A DNA stretch of 64,000 nucleotides, from positions 651,001-715,000 of the forward strand of contig NZ_WIQM01000016.1 in the NCBI RefSeq assembly GCF_015732185.1. The letters are read 5' to 3'. Source of the DNA: Pectinatus haikarae (GTDB lineage Bacteria > Bacillota > Negativicutes > Selenomonadales > Selenomonadaceae). Below, one piece after another: positions 41,236 to 48,447 of this stretch; position 1 is the stretch's first letter, and each line of letters opens with the position of its first letter. The translations under genes were made by a program, and so were the position numbers. The notes beneath the pieces were generated by a model. The model searched no databases. It saw only the letters and a list, made by a program, of their open reading frames with translations, and had not been told where the DNA came from.

Positions 41236-41301
41236 AGCTTGTAATCTAACTGCTGTGACAAGCTATCAAGCCGATAAATCGTGATAAGGTGGTGATTATT
41301 T

Positions 41302-41631
41302 TTGGAAGACAATACTGAATTTCAAAAGGAAACAGTAAGTAGACTGTCAAGTATAGAAGCTCAACTAAAGATGCTCAATGAGTCATGTATCCCATGCCAG
41401 GTAAGGACAAATAACGCTAACGACATAGCAAAAGAAGCTCTATTGTCAGCAAAGTCAGCCCATCATCGGCTTGATGACATGGAAAACTCGCGAAAAGAAC
41501 TTAAAAACGATCTGGGCAATGTTATTGATGATAAAATTGGCAGCATCAATCGTACCGCACGTATAGTCAGTGCGCTTACTGCTGCTTTTATAAGCATTGT
41601 CGGTATATTACTGCAGCATTTTTGGAGGTGA
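41302..41631 (+). CDS. XhlA-like lysis-associated membrane protein
   Basis: 109 residues from TTG 41302 (AAGGTGGTGA upstream). Coiled N-terminus, CIPC pair, then a long helix and one C-terminal membrane helix (VSALTAAFISIVGILLQHF), the arrangement of haemolysin XhlA-type proteins that assist holins in Firmicute phages. First gene of the lysis cassette. Confidence 0.72.
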   Translation: MEDNTEFQKETVSRLSSIEAQLKMLNESCIPCQVRTNNANDIAKEALLSAKSAHHRLDDMENSRKELKNDLGNVIDDKIGSINRTARIVSALTAAFISIVGILLQHFWR

Positions 41632-41668
41632 TCAGTTAAAATCCGCTATCTAAGTAGGAGGTGTGGTA

Positions 41669-41935
41669 TTGATCTTATTGACAAAAATAAAAAATCATAT
41701 AGGCGTTATATGTATGGCATTTGGACTACTCGCAGCGGCGGTAGTCCTTTTTTCATGGGTTTATGGCTACTGGTCTAACGGCCTTTATGGCACAAAGTTC
41801 CAAATTGATAGCTGCTGGCAAGGTATTAGTGCGTGTGGTGTAGGTCTTGTAGGATTATTTAAATGGCTGATAGACAGTACACATAACAGTCCTAAAGACC
41901 AGTTCCCATATATAAAAGGAGAAGATGAGAAATGA
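41669..41935 (+). CDS. Holin-like small membrane protein
   Basis: 88 residues from TTG 41669, spaced 7 nt from AGGAGG. Two membrane helices (IGVICMAFGLLAAAVVLFSWVYGYW and ISACGVGLVGLFKWLI) and a charged tail. It precedes and overlaps the endolysin gene, the usual holin position. Family not certain. Confidence 0.75.
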   Translation: MILLTKIKNHIGVICMAFGLLAAAVVLFSWVYGYWSNGLYGTKFQIDSCWQGISACGVGLVGLFKWLIDSTHNSPKDQFPYIKGEDEK

Positions 41936-42519
41936 AACAAGGCATAGATGTGAGTTTTGCTCAAGCAGGTTTTGATTTTAATGCAGCCGTCAATAATGGC
42001 AAGTCTTTTTGTATTGTTAAGCTTGGCGAACACGATTATATAGATAGTGCTTTTGCGGATAATATCAACGGTGCACTAGATGTAGGAATGGATGCAGGCG
42101 TTTATTTTGTTCCACGTTCAACCGATACAGATGGTATTAAACAGGAAGCGCAGTTCTTCGCTGATTCTATAAAACAGAACATAACCGCTGCATTGAATTG
42201 TGGTATATGGTTGGATATTGAAGAATGTTATTATCAGGGGAAAGTAGACAAGCAAACTCTTACTGACCTTGTCATGACATTTATCAACACAGTTGATGCG
42301 GCCGGTTATGATTGCGGTTTGTATGCAAGTTATAACATGCTGACAAATTATATGGATGTAAGCCAATTACCGGATTATGTACAATTTTGGGAAGCTAACT
42401 ATGGCACCAAGACTTGTGCTTTTAAGGATGAACATCCTGATAAGCAGGTATCTTACTGGCAGTATTCAGATTCTAACGGACAACTTGATTTAGACATTAT
42501 GTATGAAGAAGGAGAATGA
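41932..42519 (+). CDS. GH25 lysozyme endolysin
   Basis: 195 residues, a single glycoside hydrolase 25 domain without wall-binding repeats. GIDVSFAQAGFDFNAAVNNGKSFCIVKLGE (first acidic residue Asp at position 5), GMDAGVYFVPRST, GIWLDIEECYY (catalytic Asp-Glu) and YWQYSDSNGQLDLDIMY are present. It cleaves the glycan beta-1,4 bond of muramic acid at lysis. No signal peptide, so holin-dependent. Confidence 0.95.
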   Translation: MKQGIDVSFAQAGFDFNAAVNNGKSFCIVKLGEHDYIDSAFADNINGALDVGMDAGVYFVPRSTDTDGIKQEAQFFADSIKQNITAALNCGIWLDIEECYYQGKVDKQTLTDLVMTFINTVDAAGYDCGLYASYNMLTNYMDVSQLPDYVQFWEANYGTKTCAFKDEHPDKQVSYWQYSDSNGQLDLDIMYEEGE

Positions 42520-42524
42520 TTAAC

Positions 42525-42854
42525 ATGGCAACAACAGCTGAACAACAGGCTAGTGCTGACGTTACAGCACTTAAAAATGATATATCGACATTAGAAACAG
42601 CTAAGTCAGATTTATTAGCAAAAAGTAAGGATTTGTTTATTGCGGAAATAAATAATATTGATGAAAAAATAGCTTCTAAAACTGCTGAACTTGAATCCAA
42701 AACAAAAACTGTTGTAAATACAGCCGTAAATGATGCAACAACAGTTGTAAAAGAAACTGAGGCAGAAACTACTTCATGGTGGGTAAAATCCCGCTATGAC
42801 GTATATGCTATAGCGGGATTGCTGATGTTAGGGTACTACATTTTTGTAAAATGA
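42525..42854 (+). CDS. Coiled-coil protein with C-terminal membrane anchor
   Basis: 109 residues from ATG 42525 (GGAGA upstream). An Ala/Lys/Glu coiled coil (ADVTALKNDISTLETAKSDLLAKSKDLF onward) ends in one membrane helix (VYAIAGLLMLGYYIFVK). It lies between endolysin and another membrane protein. A role as lysis regulator is plausible; no family recognised. Confidence 0.68.
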   Translation: MATTAEQQASADVTALKNDISTLETAKSDLLAKSKDLFIAEINNIDEKIASKTAELESKTKTVVNTAVNDATTVVKETEAETTSWWVKSRYDVYAIAGLLMLGYYIFVK

Positions 42855-42863
42855 GGTAATTGC

Positions 42864-43475
42864 ATGATAAATTTTATAAAAGGCCATAAAAAGATTATCA
42901 TAGGTGCGCTGGCCATTATTATTTTAGGTATCAGCGCATATTTTATTTACCAACATTTTCATCCAGCTAAAACCGTTACCACTGAAACGCAGATGCAAGC
43001 TGAAACCCCATCCGGTGTAGAAACTGCCGCAGACAATGCGCAGGTGCATATATCCAACGGACAGGCGCAGGAAGCCGCAAGCCAGATAAAAGATATTGTA
43101 TCGTCCAAACAACAGCCGCAATATGTCGTCTATACGACGGCCAGCGAAGCACCGGCGGTAGAGAAAACTGCACAAGAAAAAGCCGGCGCCGATTTTGCAA
43201 TTGTGACGGATCCGTCGAGTCCCACTGAAACGGTAGATACCTCTAAATTACCGCAGGACACGCAAATAAGTCTGAACCAATACAATGTTCAGGCGTACAA
43301 GAAAACATTGCATACAATCAGCTATGCACCAAAATCAATAGATAATACAAGTCCGAAAGAAATTGGTTATTCAATATCACGCAAAATTACTAAAGATGGA
43401 AAATATGTTGGTGTGGGAGTTGATTATAATTTTGACGATAAGGCAACAATGGTAAAACTCGAATATACATGGTAA
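42864..43475 (+). CDS. N-terminally anchored extracytoplasmic protein
   Basis: 203 residues. One N-terminal membrane helix (IIIGALAIIILGISAYFIYQHF), a linker rich in Thr/Glu/Ala/Gln, and a C-terminal beta-rich domain (KEIGYSISRKITKDGKYVGVGVDYNFDDKATMVKLEYTW) that would lie outside. A spanin-like function in a diderm host is possible, since no classical Rz/Rz1 pair is visible. Last gene of the late operon, followed by a terminator. Confidence 0.68.
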   Translation: MINFIKGHKKIIIGALAIIILGISAYFIYQHFHPAKTVTTETQMQAETPSGVETAADNAQVHISNGQAQEAASQIKDIVSSKQQPQYVVYTTASEAPAVEKTAQEKAGADFAIVTDPSSPTETVDTSKLPQDTQISLNQYNVQAYKKTLHTISYAPKSIDNTSPKEIGYSISRKITKDGKYVGVGVDYNFDDKATMVKLEYTW

Positions 43476-43490
43476 TTACGAAAGCCCGGC

Positions 43491-43523
43491 ATTGGCATAA
43501 AACCAGTGTCGGGCTTTTTTATT
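43491..43523 (+). terminator. Late operon terminator
   Basis: AAAGCCCGGCATTGG-CATAAA-CCAGTGTCGGGCTTTTTT forms a stem of about 14 bp with a long T-run. It ends the late transcript 16 nt after the last lysis-region stop. Confidence 0.9.
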
Positions 43524-43797
43524 TTGCTCAGCTTTACTTTTTGCCTTATATATGGTGTTTACTTTACTTTTAGTTACACCAATTTTGCATCATTAAAGTG
43601 TTGTTATTAGTGGGATATAGGCATTTGTGAATAAAAAGGTAAAGTAATTCAAGTTGCTAAAATGTGCTCATATCTGTAAAGTAGTTGCCTCGATTTTTAA
43701 CTGCAACTTTTTACATGTTCAGCATGATACAGGCTGTCAAAATAGGCTGTCATAAATCGTCTGACAGCAATAAAAAAATATCTTAAATATTTCTAAT
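43524..43797. other. Repeat-rich intergenic stretch without genes
   Basis: No coding frame is credible here. GTAAAGTA-type octamers occur near 43639 and 43676 with inverted forms at 43533 and 43558-43570. AGGCTGTCA occurs twice (43731-43739, 43744-43752) with the inverse TGACAGC at 43762-43768. These look like protein-binding sites upstream of the 43925 gene. Confidence 0.4.
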
Positions 43798-43798
43798 T

Positions 43799-43843
43799 TT
43801 ATACGTATAATATATTGACTTTTATACGCATAAATGTTATTAT
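43799..43843 (+). promoter_or_regulatory. Promoter with paired palindromic operators
   Basis: TTGACT (43815-43820), 17-nt spacer, TATTAT (43838-43843). The perfect palindrome TTATACGTATAA (43799-43810) lies just upstream of the -35, and its near-copy TTATACGCATAA (43822-43833) fills the spacer, 23 bp apart centre to centre. A dimeric repressor should control the downstream gene. The leader also has a hairpin (CTTGC-AAA-GCAAG inside CCGG arms, 43883-43908) just before the ribosome site. Confidence 0.72.
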
Positions 43844-43924
43844 ATATACATAGCAAGGGAAACCTACTAAATAAACTTGAGCCCGGTACTTGCAAAGCAA
43901 GGAGCCGGCAAAGGAGACATTAAA

Positions 43925-44416
43925 ATGTTAAACCAAAAACAGATTAAGAATTTAGAAAGCGCAGGATTTGAAAGATGGACAAAAGGACAGGATGACCGCT
44001 TATACATCAATGCTTTTGACGTAGTAGCGAACGATGAAGGATTTCAGGCTCAAATAGGCCGTTCTGGCAGATTTGAACGTGAAATAGAAGCCACGAAAGT
44101 GTATATTGATATCGAAACCGAAGAAATCGTAATTGATTACGGTTTTAAAGGAGCATTTGACCGTAAAGACTTTAAAGCACTTGTGGATGCGCTTGTATCA
44201 GAAGCAGAAGAAGTAAAAATTGAAGATGTGATTGTTGATGATGCCACAATCACATTTGAGGAATCCCCAGAAGTTGTGACGGGGATTGCTACAGATAAAA
44301 GCGGTAGCAAGTATCTAGTCAGGTGGGCAATATTACCCGCTTGGAACGATGACGAAGACGAAATAATAGACGCAGCTGATTGGAAACATCCAATTAGTAT
44401 TGAATTACAAGATTAA
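43925..44416 (+). CDS. Acidic orphan protein under dedicated control
   Basis: 163 residues from ATG 43925 (AAAGGAGA upstream). Strongly acidic with alternating strands (TKVYIDIETEEIVIDYGF, EVKIEDVIVDDATITFEES, PAWNDDEDEIIDAADW) and no cysteines. Two similar halves seem to share beta hairpins followed by charged loops. It has its own operator-controlled promoter and a terminator. Acidic fold and cargo position suggest a DNA-mimic or inhibitor, for example anti-restriction, but no family is recognised. Confidence 0.7.
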   Translation: MLNQKQIKNLESAGFERWTKGQDDRLYINAFDVVANDEGFQAQIGRSGRFEREIEATKVYIDIETEEIVIDYGFKGAFDRKDFKALVDALVSEAEEVKIEDVIVDDATITFEESPEVVTGIATDKSGSKYLVRWAILPAWNDDEDEIIDAADWKHPISIELQD

Positions 44417-44422
44417 TAAATA

Positions 44423-44452
44423 TGGCGGTCGTTGCTGACCGCCTTTAAAAAA
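44423..44452 (+). terminator. Terminator after the acidic orphan gene
   Basis: GGCGGTC-GTTGCT-GACCGCC is a perfect 7-bp stem followed by TTTAAAAAAAG, a weak T-run. Likely ends or attenuates the 43925 transcript. Confidence 0.6.
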
Positions 44453-44555
44453 AGAGGTAATTAAAATGAAATGTTTTCGTCCCCTACAGAGGTTTTTATT
44501 TTGCAGAGGTTAGAAGTTTTTGCAATAAGTTACTATAATTAGGAGAATTTTAAAT

Positions 44556-44903
44556 ATGAAAAAAACTATATACATGTCCGAGCCGCTTGAACGTCTCGCA
44601 GAAGATACCAAAAGTGCCGATCGTAGAAACGGTGGGTTTTCCCGCCGTCTCGGTGAAATCGTTGAAAGATACGATATAATTGGACAACTCACAAAGTTGC
44701 CAGAGTTTACAGAGATAGAAACGCAGATACTAAGCGAAGTAATCTGCGGTAGCATCATAGATACACGTAAAATCCGTGGCTTGCATCTTGACGTACTGGA
44801 TGCAAGCATAGGAAATATTAACGAGCGTAAAGCTCTTGCAGAAAAAATAAAATCCCTACAGGCAGCTCAACGGTTGAAAATTATTGAAGAGTTAGGACAA
44901 TGA
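44556..44903 (+). CDS. Small helical protein, possible ribbon-helix-helix regulator
   Basis: 115 residues. MKKTIYMSEPLERLAED opens with a strand and basic/acidic helix, as in ribbon-helix-helix proteins, then NGGFSRRLGEIVERYDII and a helical rest. AGGAG precedes the ATG. Stop overlaps the next ATG by four bases. No firm family assignment; possibly the regulator of the pair. Confidence 0.65.
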   Translation: MKKTIYMSEPLERLAEDTKSADRRNGGFSRRLGEIVERYDIIGQLTKLPEFTEIETQILSEVICGSIIDTRKIRGLHLDVLDASIGNINERKALAEKIKSLQAAQRLKIIEELGQ

Positions 44904-45766
44904 AAAAAGGGCAAACTACTTTGCGCAAACGTATATGTAAATGTGGCAAAGAGTTTGACGGAGGCCCGCGGGCATTGTATTGCCCTGATTGTCGTGCGGA
45001 AAAACGTAAAGAATATGATAAAAAAGCCAAGCTTAATAAAAAGCTTGGCAAAAATATAAAAATAGGTGTAACAATAAGAAAGTGCGCAGTTTGCGGAGAA
45101 CCTTTTATAATGATGAGTTCTCAACAAAAATATTGTAAAAAATGCGCTTCTGATGCAATTAAAGCAGCTGATCGTGTCCAATCACGAGGCTGGCTGCAAA
45201 GAGCCGTTGATAAATACGGAAAAATTTACACGATTAAAAGAAATACCAAAAGGCGTAGTGAAAAACAAGAAAAAATATGTACTGTGTGCGGTGATAAATT
45301 TATCGCAAAAAATAAAAACAGTAAGACATGTTCTGACCGGTGTCAGCGAATTTATGCGACCTTTTTACACAGTAAAGAAAAATCTTTTGCTATGTGGAAA
45401 AAGAAAGCATTTGCACCGCACAACTATGCAAGAATGTCATGGAATAAAGCACAACAAAAATGGGTAGCGTATTATAAATCAAAATACTTGGGCACATTTG
45501 AGAAAAGAGAGGATGCTACAAATGCTGTGCAAGCCATGCATAAAAAAACTTACAAAAAATACGATTATGAATCAATGCTTGGGAAAAAAATCCAAGGCAG
45601 CCATTTAACCATTTTGAAGATAGACGATGACATGGCATATTGTCATTGTGATTTGTGTGGCAATGACAAATGGATAAGAAAAGTATTTGTCGCGTCAAAA
45701 AAACAAATTTCATGTAATTGTGTCCATAACACAACTGCGAAAACAAACTTCCACTCGAAGTCATAA
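44900..45766 (+). CDS. Multi-zinc-finger protein with AP2-like DNA-binding domain
   Basis: 288 residues. Zinc knuckles: CKCG...CPDC (13-34), CAVCGEPFIMMSSQQKYCKKC (61-82), CTVCGDKF...CSDRC (125-150). Residues about 180-215 are AP2-like (MSWNKAQQKWVAYYKSKYLGTFEKREDATNAV). A last cysteine set (CHCDLCGNDKWI, CNC) follows. Such proteins occur as free-standing phage genes related to homing endonucleases, but no HNH or GIY-YIG catalytic core is visible, so a DNA-binding regulator is equally possible. Confidence 0.75.
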   Translation: MKKGQTTLRKRICKCGKEFDGGPRALYCPDCRAEKRKEYDKKAKLNKKLGKNIKIGVTIRKCAVCGEPFIMMSSQQKYCKKCASDAIKAADRVQSRGWLQRAVDKYGKIYTIKRNTKRRSEKQEKICTVCGDKFIAKNKNSKTCSDRCQRIYATFLHSKEKSFAMWKKKAFAPHNYARMSWNKAQQKWVAYYKSKYLGTFEKREDATNAVQAMHKKTYKKYDYESMLGKKIQGSHLTILKIDDDMAYCHCDLCGNDKWIRKVFVASKKQISCNCVHNTTAKTNFHSKS

Positions 45767-45806
45767 GGTCTTCTATTGTACAATCTAATCATAGGAGGCC
45801 TTTTTA
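45765..45806 (+). terminator. Terminator between the two zinc/AP2 genes
   Basis: AAGGTCTTCTAT (45765-45776) pairs over 12 bp, with G-T pairs, with ATAGGAGGCCTT (45791-45802), followed by TTTTTATC. A second dyad, CAAATGATAC/GTGTCATTTG (45824-45833, 45841-45850), follows and may be an operator for the next gene. Confidence 0.78.
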
Positions 45807-45877
45807 TCATGGCAAAATAAAATCAAATGATACTAGATTAGTGTCATTTGAAATATCAGATGAAGGTGATGAATAGT

Positions 45878-46549
45878 ATGCCCAAAAAACTAAACATAAA
45901 GCCAGGTGACAAATTTGGTTACTGGAGTATACTGACATACCCTGATTACACTGTGCGTCCTCCACGAGCTTGGTGCCGTTGTAAATGTGGTACTGTCAAA
46001 AATGTCAGTATACATGCGTTGAGTGCAGGCCGTACTAAGTCATGTGGATGCCGGCATAATTCACCGAGAGTTTATATACCCAAAGATTACGGTATAAAGC
46101 CCGGGGACAAAATTGGGTATTGGACAGTAATCAGTCAGGTCGGTAAATGCTTTATATGTCAATGTGTCTGCGGTAATGTGCATAAAGTACCTGCTACAAG
46201 ATTACTTAGCAGACGTTCGCTATCATGCGGATGCCGACGCAATGAAAAAAAGGACATGGATAATCTGCAAAAAGGCTGGAGCATAATGCAAAAGCTCAGA
46301 CAATCTGGGACTAGCCCCAATTATAGTTCATCGCGTAAAACAAATAAGAACTCATCGACAAGTATCACTGGCGTTAGTCTTATGAAAAACGGCAAATACA
46401 GGGCCTATATTGTTATTGATCGGCGGCAAATATATCTCGGCACCTTCTTTGACGTCGAAGAAGCTATTATTGCAAGAAAAGTCGCGGAAGAAAAATATTT
46501 TAGGTCACGTGAAAAAATCGCCAAAGAAATTATTAAAAAATGCAAATAG
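45878..46549 (+). CDS. AP2-domain protein with duplicated zinc motif
   Basis: 223 residues from ATG 45878 (AAGGTGATG upstream). Two copies of a module, IKPGDKFGYWSILT...CRCKCG...SCGCR (5-52) and IKPGDKIGYWTVIS...CQCVCG...SCGCR (63-112), are joined by a linker to an AP2 domain (TSITGVSLMKNGKYRAYIVIDRRQIYLGTFFDVEEAIIARKVAE). This arrangement is known from phage HNH/AP2-type homing-endonuclease relatives, but no nuclease core is seen. Last gene before the right attachment site. Confidence 0.8.
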   Translation: MPKKLNIKPGDKFGYWSILTYPDYTVRPPRAWCRCKCGTVKNVSIHALSAGRTKSCGCRHNSPRVYIPKDYGIKPGDKIGYWTVISQVGKCFICQCVCGNVHKVPATRLLSRRSLSCGCRRNEKKDMDNLQKGWSIMQKLRQSGTSPNYSSSRKTNKNSSTSITGVSLMKNGKYRAYIVIDRRQIYLGTFFDVEEAIIARKVAEEKYFRSREKIAKEIIKKCK

Positions 46550-46596
46550 ATATATCGCTCATTGTATAAAATATTTTCAGTAATCAGCCCCAAATC

Positions 46597-46617
46597 TGGG
46601 GAGCAATTGGGGAGTAA
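46597..46617. repeat. Tandem repeat, probable integrase arm-binding sites
   Basis: TGGGGAGCAAT and TGGGGAGTAAC stand in tandem 122 bp before the tRNA fragment. Short TGGGGA direct repeats flank the core in attP arms of several Firmicute prophages; here they mark the phage side of attR. Confidence 0.5.
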
Positions 46618-46738
46618 CAGAAATTATAAACAACCAGCAAATCCCTGATACATCAACATTTTATGATATCATAGCAAAACAAGATAATTTGCCTTAATCC
46701 CTTATATATCAGGCTTTATAGGCCATTTCTAGGGCAAG

Positions 46739-46783
46739 CTTCTAAGCCGTGTGTCGCAGGTTCGAATCCTGCTTGGCGCACCA
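46739..46783 (+). other. Prophage right attachment site: tRNA-Arg 3' fragment
   Basis: The 45 bases are the 3' half of a tRNA: anticodon loop CTTCTAA (anticodon TCT, so Arg), variable loop, T arm GCAGG-TTCGAAT-CCTGC, acceptor strand TTGGCGC, ACCA. The preceding bases cannot form the anticodon stem, so no intact tRNA is here. This is what integration into a tRNA 3' end leaves at the far side of a prophage; the restored tRNA should lie at attL beyond the window. Confidence 0.85.
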
Positions 46784-46796
46784 TAGTAAAATTAAG

Positions 46797-46826
46797 GCTT
46801 CCAGCGTTTTGCTGGAGGCTTTTTTA
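46797..46826 (+). terminator. Terminator downstream of the tRNA fragment
   Basis: GCTTCCAGC-GTTTT-GCTGGAGGC followed by TTTTTTATGC. A diverged copy occurs after the second tRNA fragment at 48417-48447, so the repeated unit includes flanking sequence. Confidence 0.8.
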
Positions 46827-46990
46827 TGCTTTTGGGGGACCGTTGGGAAGATTTTGGAGCAATATAATGAGAACAGTGAGAATAACGAGAACAATGGAAG
46901 CTATAAACTACAAAATAGGGTTATTTATAGTGATTTAGGTTTTAGGCCGTTACTCACAGTCAGTATTGATATATTTTTTTGAGAATAATT
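46827..46990. repeat. Flank copy A, duplicated at 49151-49310
   Basis: After the terminator, TTTTGGGGGACCGTTGGGAAG, GGAAGCTAT, TTTATAGTGATTT and AGGCCGTTACTCACAG recur in the same order at 49151-49310, there separated from the second tRNA fragment by an IS200-like insertion. TGGGGA/TTGGGA units suggest old phage attachment arms. No coding frame is supported in 46784-47058. Confidence 0.6.
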
Positions 46991-47058
46991 GGAATATTGA
47001 GATATATAGTTTAACAATATTATTTGGTTCATTGTTCATTCTACAATGAGCCAATTTA

Positions 47059-47275
47059 ATTTATACAACCAATGCCATTGAAAATTTCAACCGTCAATTA
47101 CGAAAAGTAACTAATACAAAAAATGCCTTTGTTTCGAAGTAACGCTTTAATGAAATTGCTATATTTAACAACAATGAACATTGTCGATAAATGGACAATG
47201 CCAGTTCGTAATTGGGGGATTATACTCGATGACCTCATGATTTATTTTAGTGACCGTGTTAAAATTTCTTTATAA
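47059..47275 (+). pseudogene. IS256-family transposase, C-terminal relic
   Basis: Only the last ~70 residues remain: IYTTNAIENFNRQLRKVTNTKNAFVS in one frame, then after a frameshift near 47145, NALMKLLYLTTMNIVDKWTMPVRNWG to the stop at 47275. YTTNAIEN-xNRxLRKVTKxKxxF is the IS256/MULE-type transposase end. The following GGACTTTACACAAAA (near 47309) looks like the element's terminal repeat. Non-functional. Confidence 0.85.
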
Positions 47276-47358
47276 AACTCAACTTGATTTTATCCTGATA
47301 TTTGGACTTTACACAAAAATCTACGCATTCTCTGGTTCGGCGCCAGATAAAAAGTAGC

Positions 47359-47616
47359 TTATTCATAATGTGTCCAACACCGAACAATACGCACTATTTT
47401 ATTTTTTTCATCAACAGTATATATCATTCTATGCTGGATATTTAACCTTTTGCTATAAGCACCCTGCAAGTCTCCTATCAACTTTTCACGTGGTGGGTTG
47501 TAGGGATTTTCCTTTAATTCATCTATATATTTTTTTATTTTTTTTCTCATTGAACCTGTTATTAATTCTGCATCTTTTATGGCCTTTTTGCTATATTCAA
47601 TAGTATACTTCACCAC
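47359..47616 (-). CDS. yoeB: YoeB/Txe-type ribosome-dependent mRNA interferase
   Basis: 85 residues, RelE/YoeB fold. KAIKDAELITGSMRKKIKKYIDELKENPYNPPREKLIGDL is followed by YSKRLNIQHRMIYTVDE and the C-terminal CWTHYE, which carries the His-Tyr active-site end of YoeB. Overlaps the antitoxin gene by 7 nt. Its complete length and active-site residues suggest function. Confidence 0.9.
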   Translation of the reverse strand: MVKYTIEYSKKAIKDAELITGSMRKKIKKYIDELKENPYNPPREKLIGDLQGAYSKRLNIQHRMIYTVDEKNKIVRIVRCWTHYE

Positions 47617-47864
47617 TCTATAGCATTTTCCGGTACATAATTTTTGCTATCTGGATTAAGTGCATCCTTTACGTCCTCTTTTAAATTAGGAATATTTGTT
47701 TCACAATATAATGTTTCGATCAAGGCATCATAATCTTCTTTGTTAATAATCATTACTGCGCCACCGTCTTTTGTTGTAATTGCTGCTGTTTCATTATATT
47801 TTGTGACTTGATTAAGAGTTTCAAAAAGATTTTTTCTAAAATTTGTAGCGTTTTGGATAATCAT
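47610..47864 (-). CDS. yefM: YefM/Phd-type antitoxin
   Basis: 84 residues. NATNFRKNLFETLNQV, the KDGGAVMIINKEDYDALIETLY segment and a disordered acidic tail are typical of Phd/YefM antitoxins. AGGAGGTGA precedes the ATG at 47864. It binds YoeB and represses the leftward promoter. This addiction pair probably stabilised the older integrated element between the two tRNA fragments. Confidence 0.9.
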   Translation of the reverse strand: MIIQNATNFRKNLFETLNQVTKYNETAAITTKDGGAVMIINKEDYDALIETLYCETNIPNLKEDVKDALNPDSKNYVPENAIEW

Positions 47865-47887
47865 AATATCACCTCCTATTTACGTAC

Positions 47888-47916
47888 ATTATAGCGTACA
47901 CAACTTAAAAAGGCAA
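47888..47916 (-). promoter_or_regulatory. yefM-yoeB promoter
   Basis: Leftward TTGCCT (complement of 47911-47916), 17-nt spacer, TATAAT (complement of 47888-47893). TGTACG occurs on both sides of the -10 on the leftward strand, a likely YefM operator. Confidence 0.7.
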
Positions 47917-47942
47917 GAAAAAATAAAGGAGATAATTAATAT

Positions 47943-48306
47943 ATGTATGGTATAGATGTTTCGGATAATAACGGTAATATTAATTGGTCTGCAATAGCAG
48001 CTTATAATAATAATCCAGATAAGACTATAGAATTTGCAATTGTGGCCTGTAGTTATGGTTCATCTGGTTGACATGATAATTTTCAGTTTAATGTTAATGG
48101 CGCGCCCGTGCGACTGGCCTTAAGTGCGGAGCTTATCATTACAGCTTATGCTATTGTGATCCACCCCATCCAGCCTTAGAAGCCGCTAACTGTAAGAACG
48201 CAATAGATGAATCTGGTGTCTTACTCGAATTGCCTGTTTTCTACGATATGGAAGATGCTGATCATTGGAAGATAAAGACTACAGTCATACGGTTTCTTTT
48301 TTGATA
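47943..48306 (+). pseudogene. GH25 endolysin pseudogene of an older prophage
   Basis: ATG 47943 (AAGGAGATAA upstream) opens MYGIDVSDNNGNINWSAIAAYN, a GH25 start, but a TGA interrupts at 48069. Later frames still carry EAANCKNAIDESGVLLELPVFYDMEDADHW, with the catalytic VFYDMED, before sequence degenerates near 48300. It is unlike the intact endolysin at 41932. Its place just before a tRNA fragment mirrors the lysis-end/attR arrangement of the main prophage. Confidence 0.85.
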
Positions 48307-48358
48307 AATAGGCTTCAAAGCTAACAAAATCAATAGTTAAAGGCGGTTTTATGTCAAA

Positions 48359-48403
48359 CTTCTAAGCCGTGTGTCGCAGGTTCGAATCCTGCTTGGTGCA
48401 CCA
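48359..48403 (+). other. Second tRNA-Arg 3' fragment (old attachment site)
   Basis: Identical to 46739-46783 at 44 of 45 positions (TTGGTGC instead of TTGGCGC in the acceptor strand). The upstream bases again do not form an anticodon stem. It lies 1620 bp from the first copy and ends the older prophage remnant. Confidence 0.85.
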
Positions 48404-48416
48404 TAGTAAAATCAAA

Positions 48417-48447
48417 GCTTCCAGCGTTTTGCTGGGAGATTTTTTTT
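48417..48447 (+). terminator. Terminator after the second tRNA fragment
   Basis: GCTTCCAGC-GTTTT-GCTGGGAGA followed by TTTTTTTT, a diverged copy of 46797-46826. The IS200-like element begins right after its T-run. Confidence 0.75.

Noticed and set aside
44466-44513. 15-codon ORF (MKCFRPLQRFLFCRG) with AGAGG upstream
   Set aside because: Too short to support as a gene. It could be a leader peptide or decayed gene, but nothing downstream looks attenuated.
43725-46652. Further iteron sites (TGATACA at 43725 and 46646)
   Set aside because: They are single copies far apart, as expected by chance in AT-rich DNA.
46749-46982. Rightward open frame starting in the tRNA fragment
   Set aside because: It runs through the tRNA 3' end, a terminator hairpin and arm-like DNA; it has no ribosome site or protein-like composition.
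46739-48403. Intact tRNA genes
   Set aside because: Both copies lack the 5' half; the bases before CTTCTAA cannot form an anticodon stem, D arm or acceptor 5' strand.
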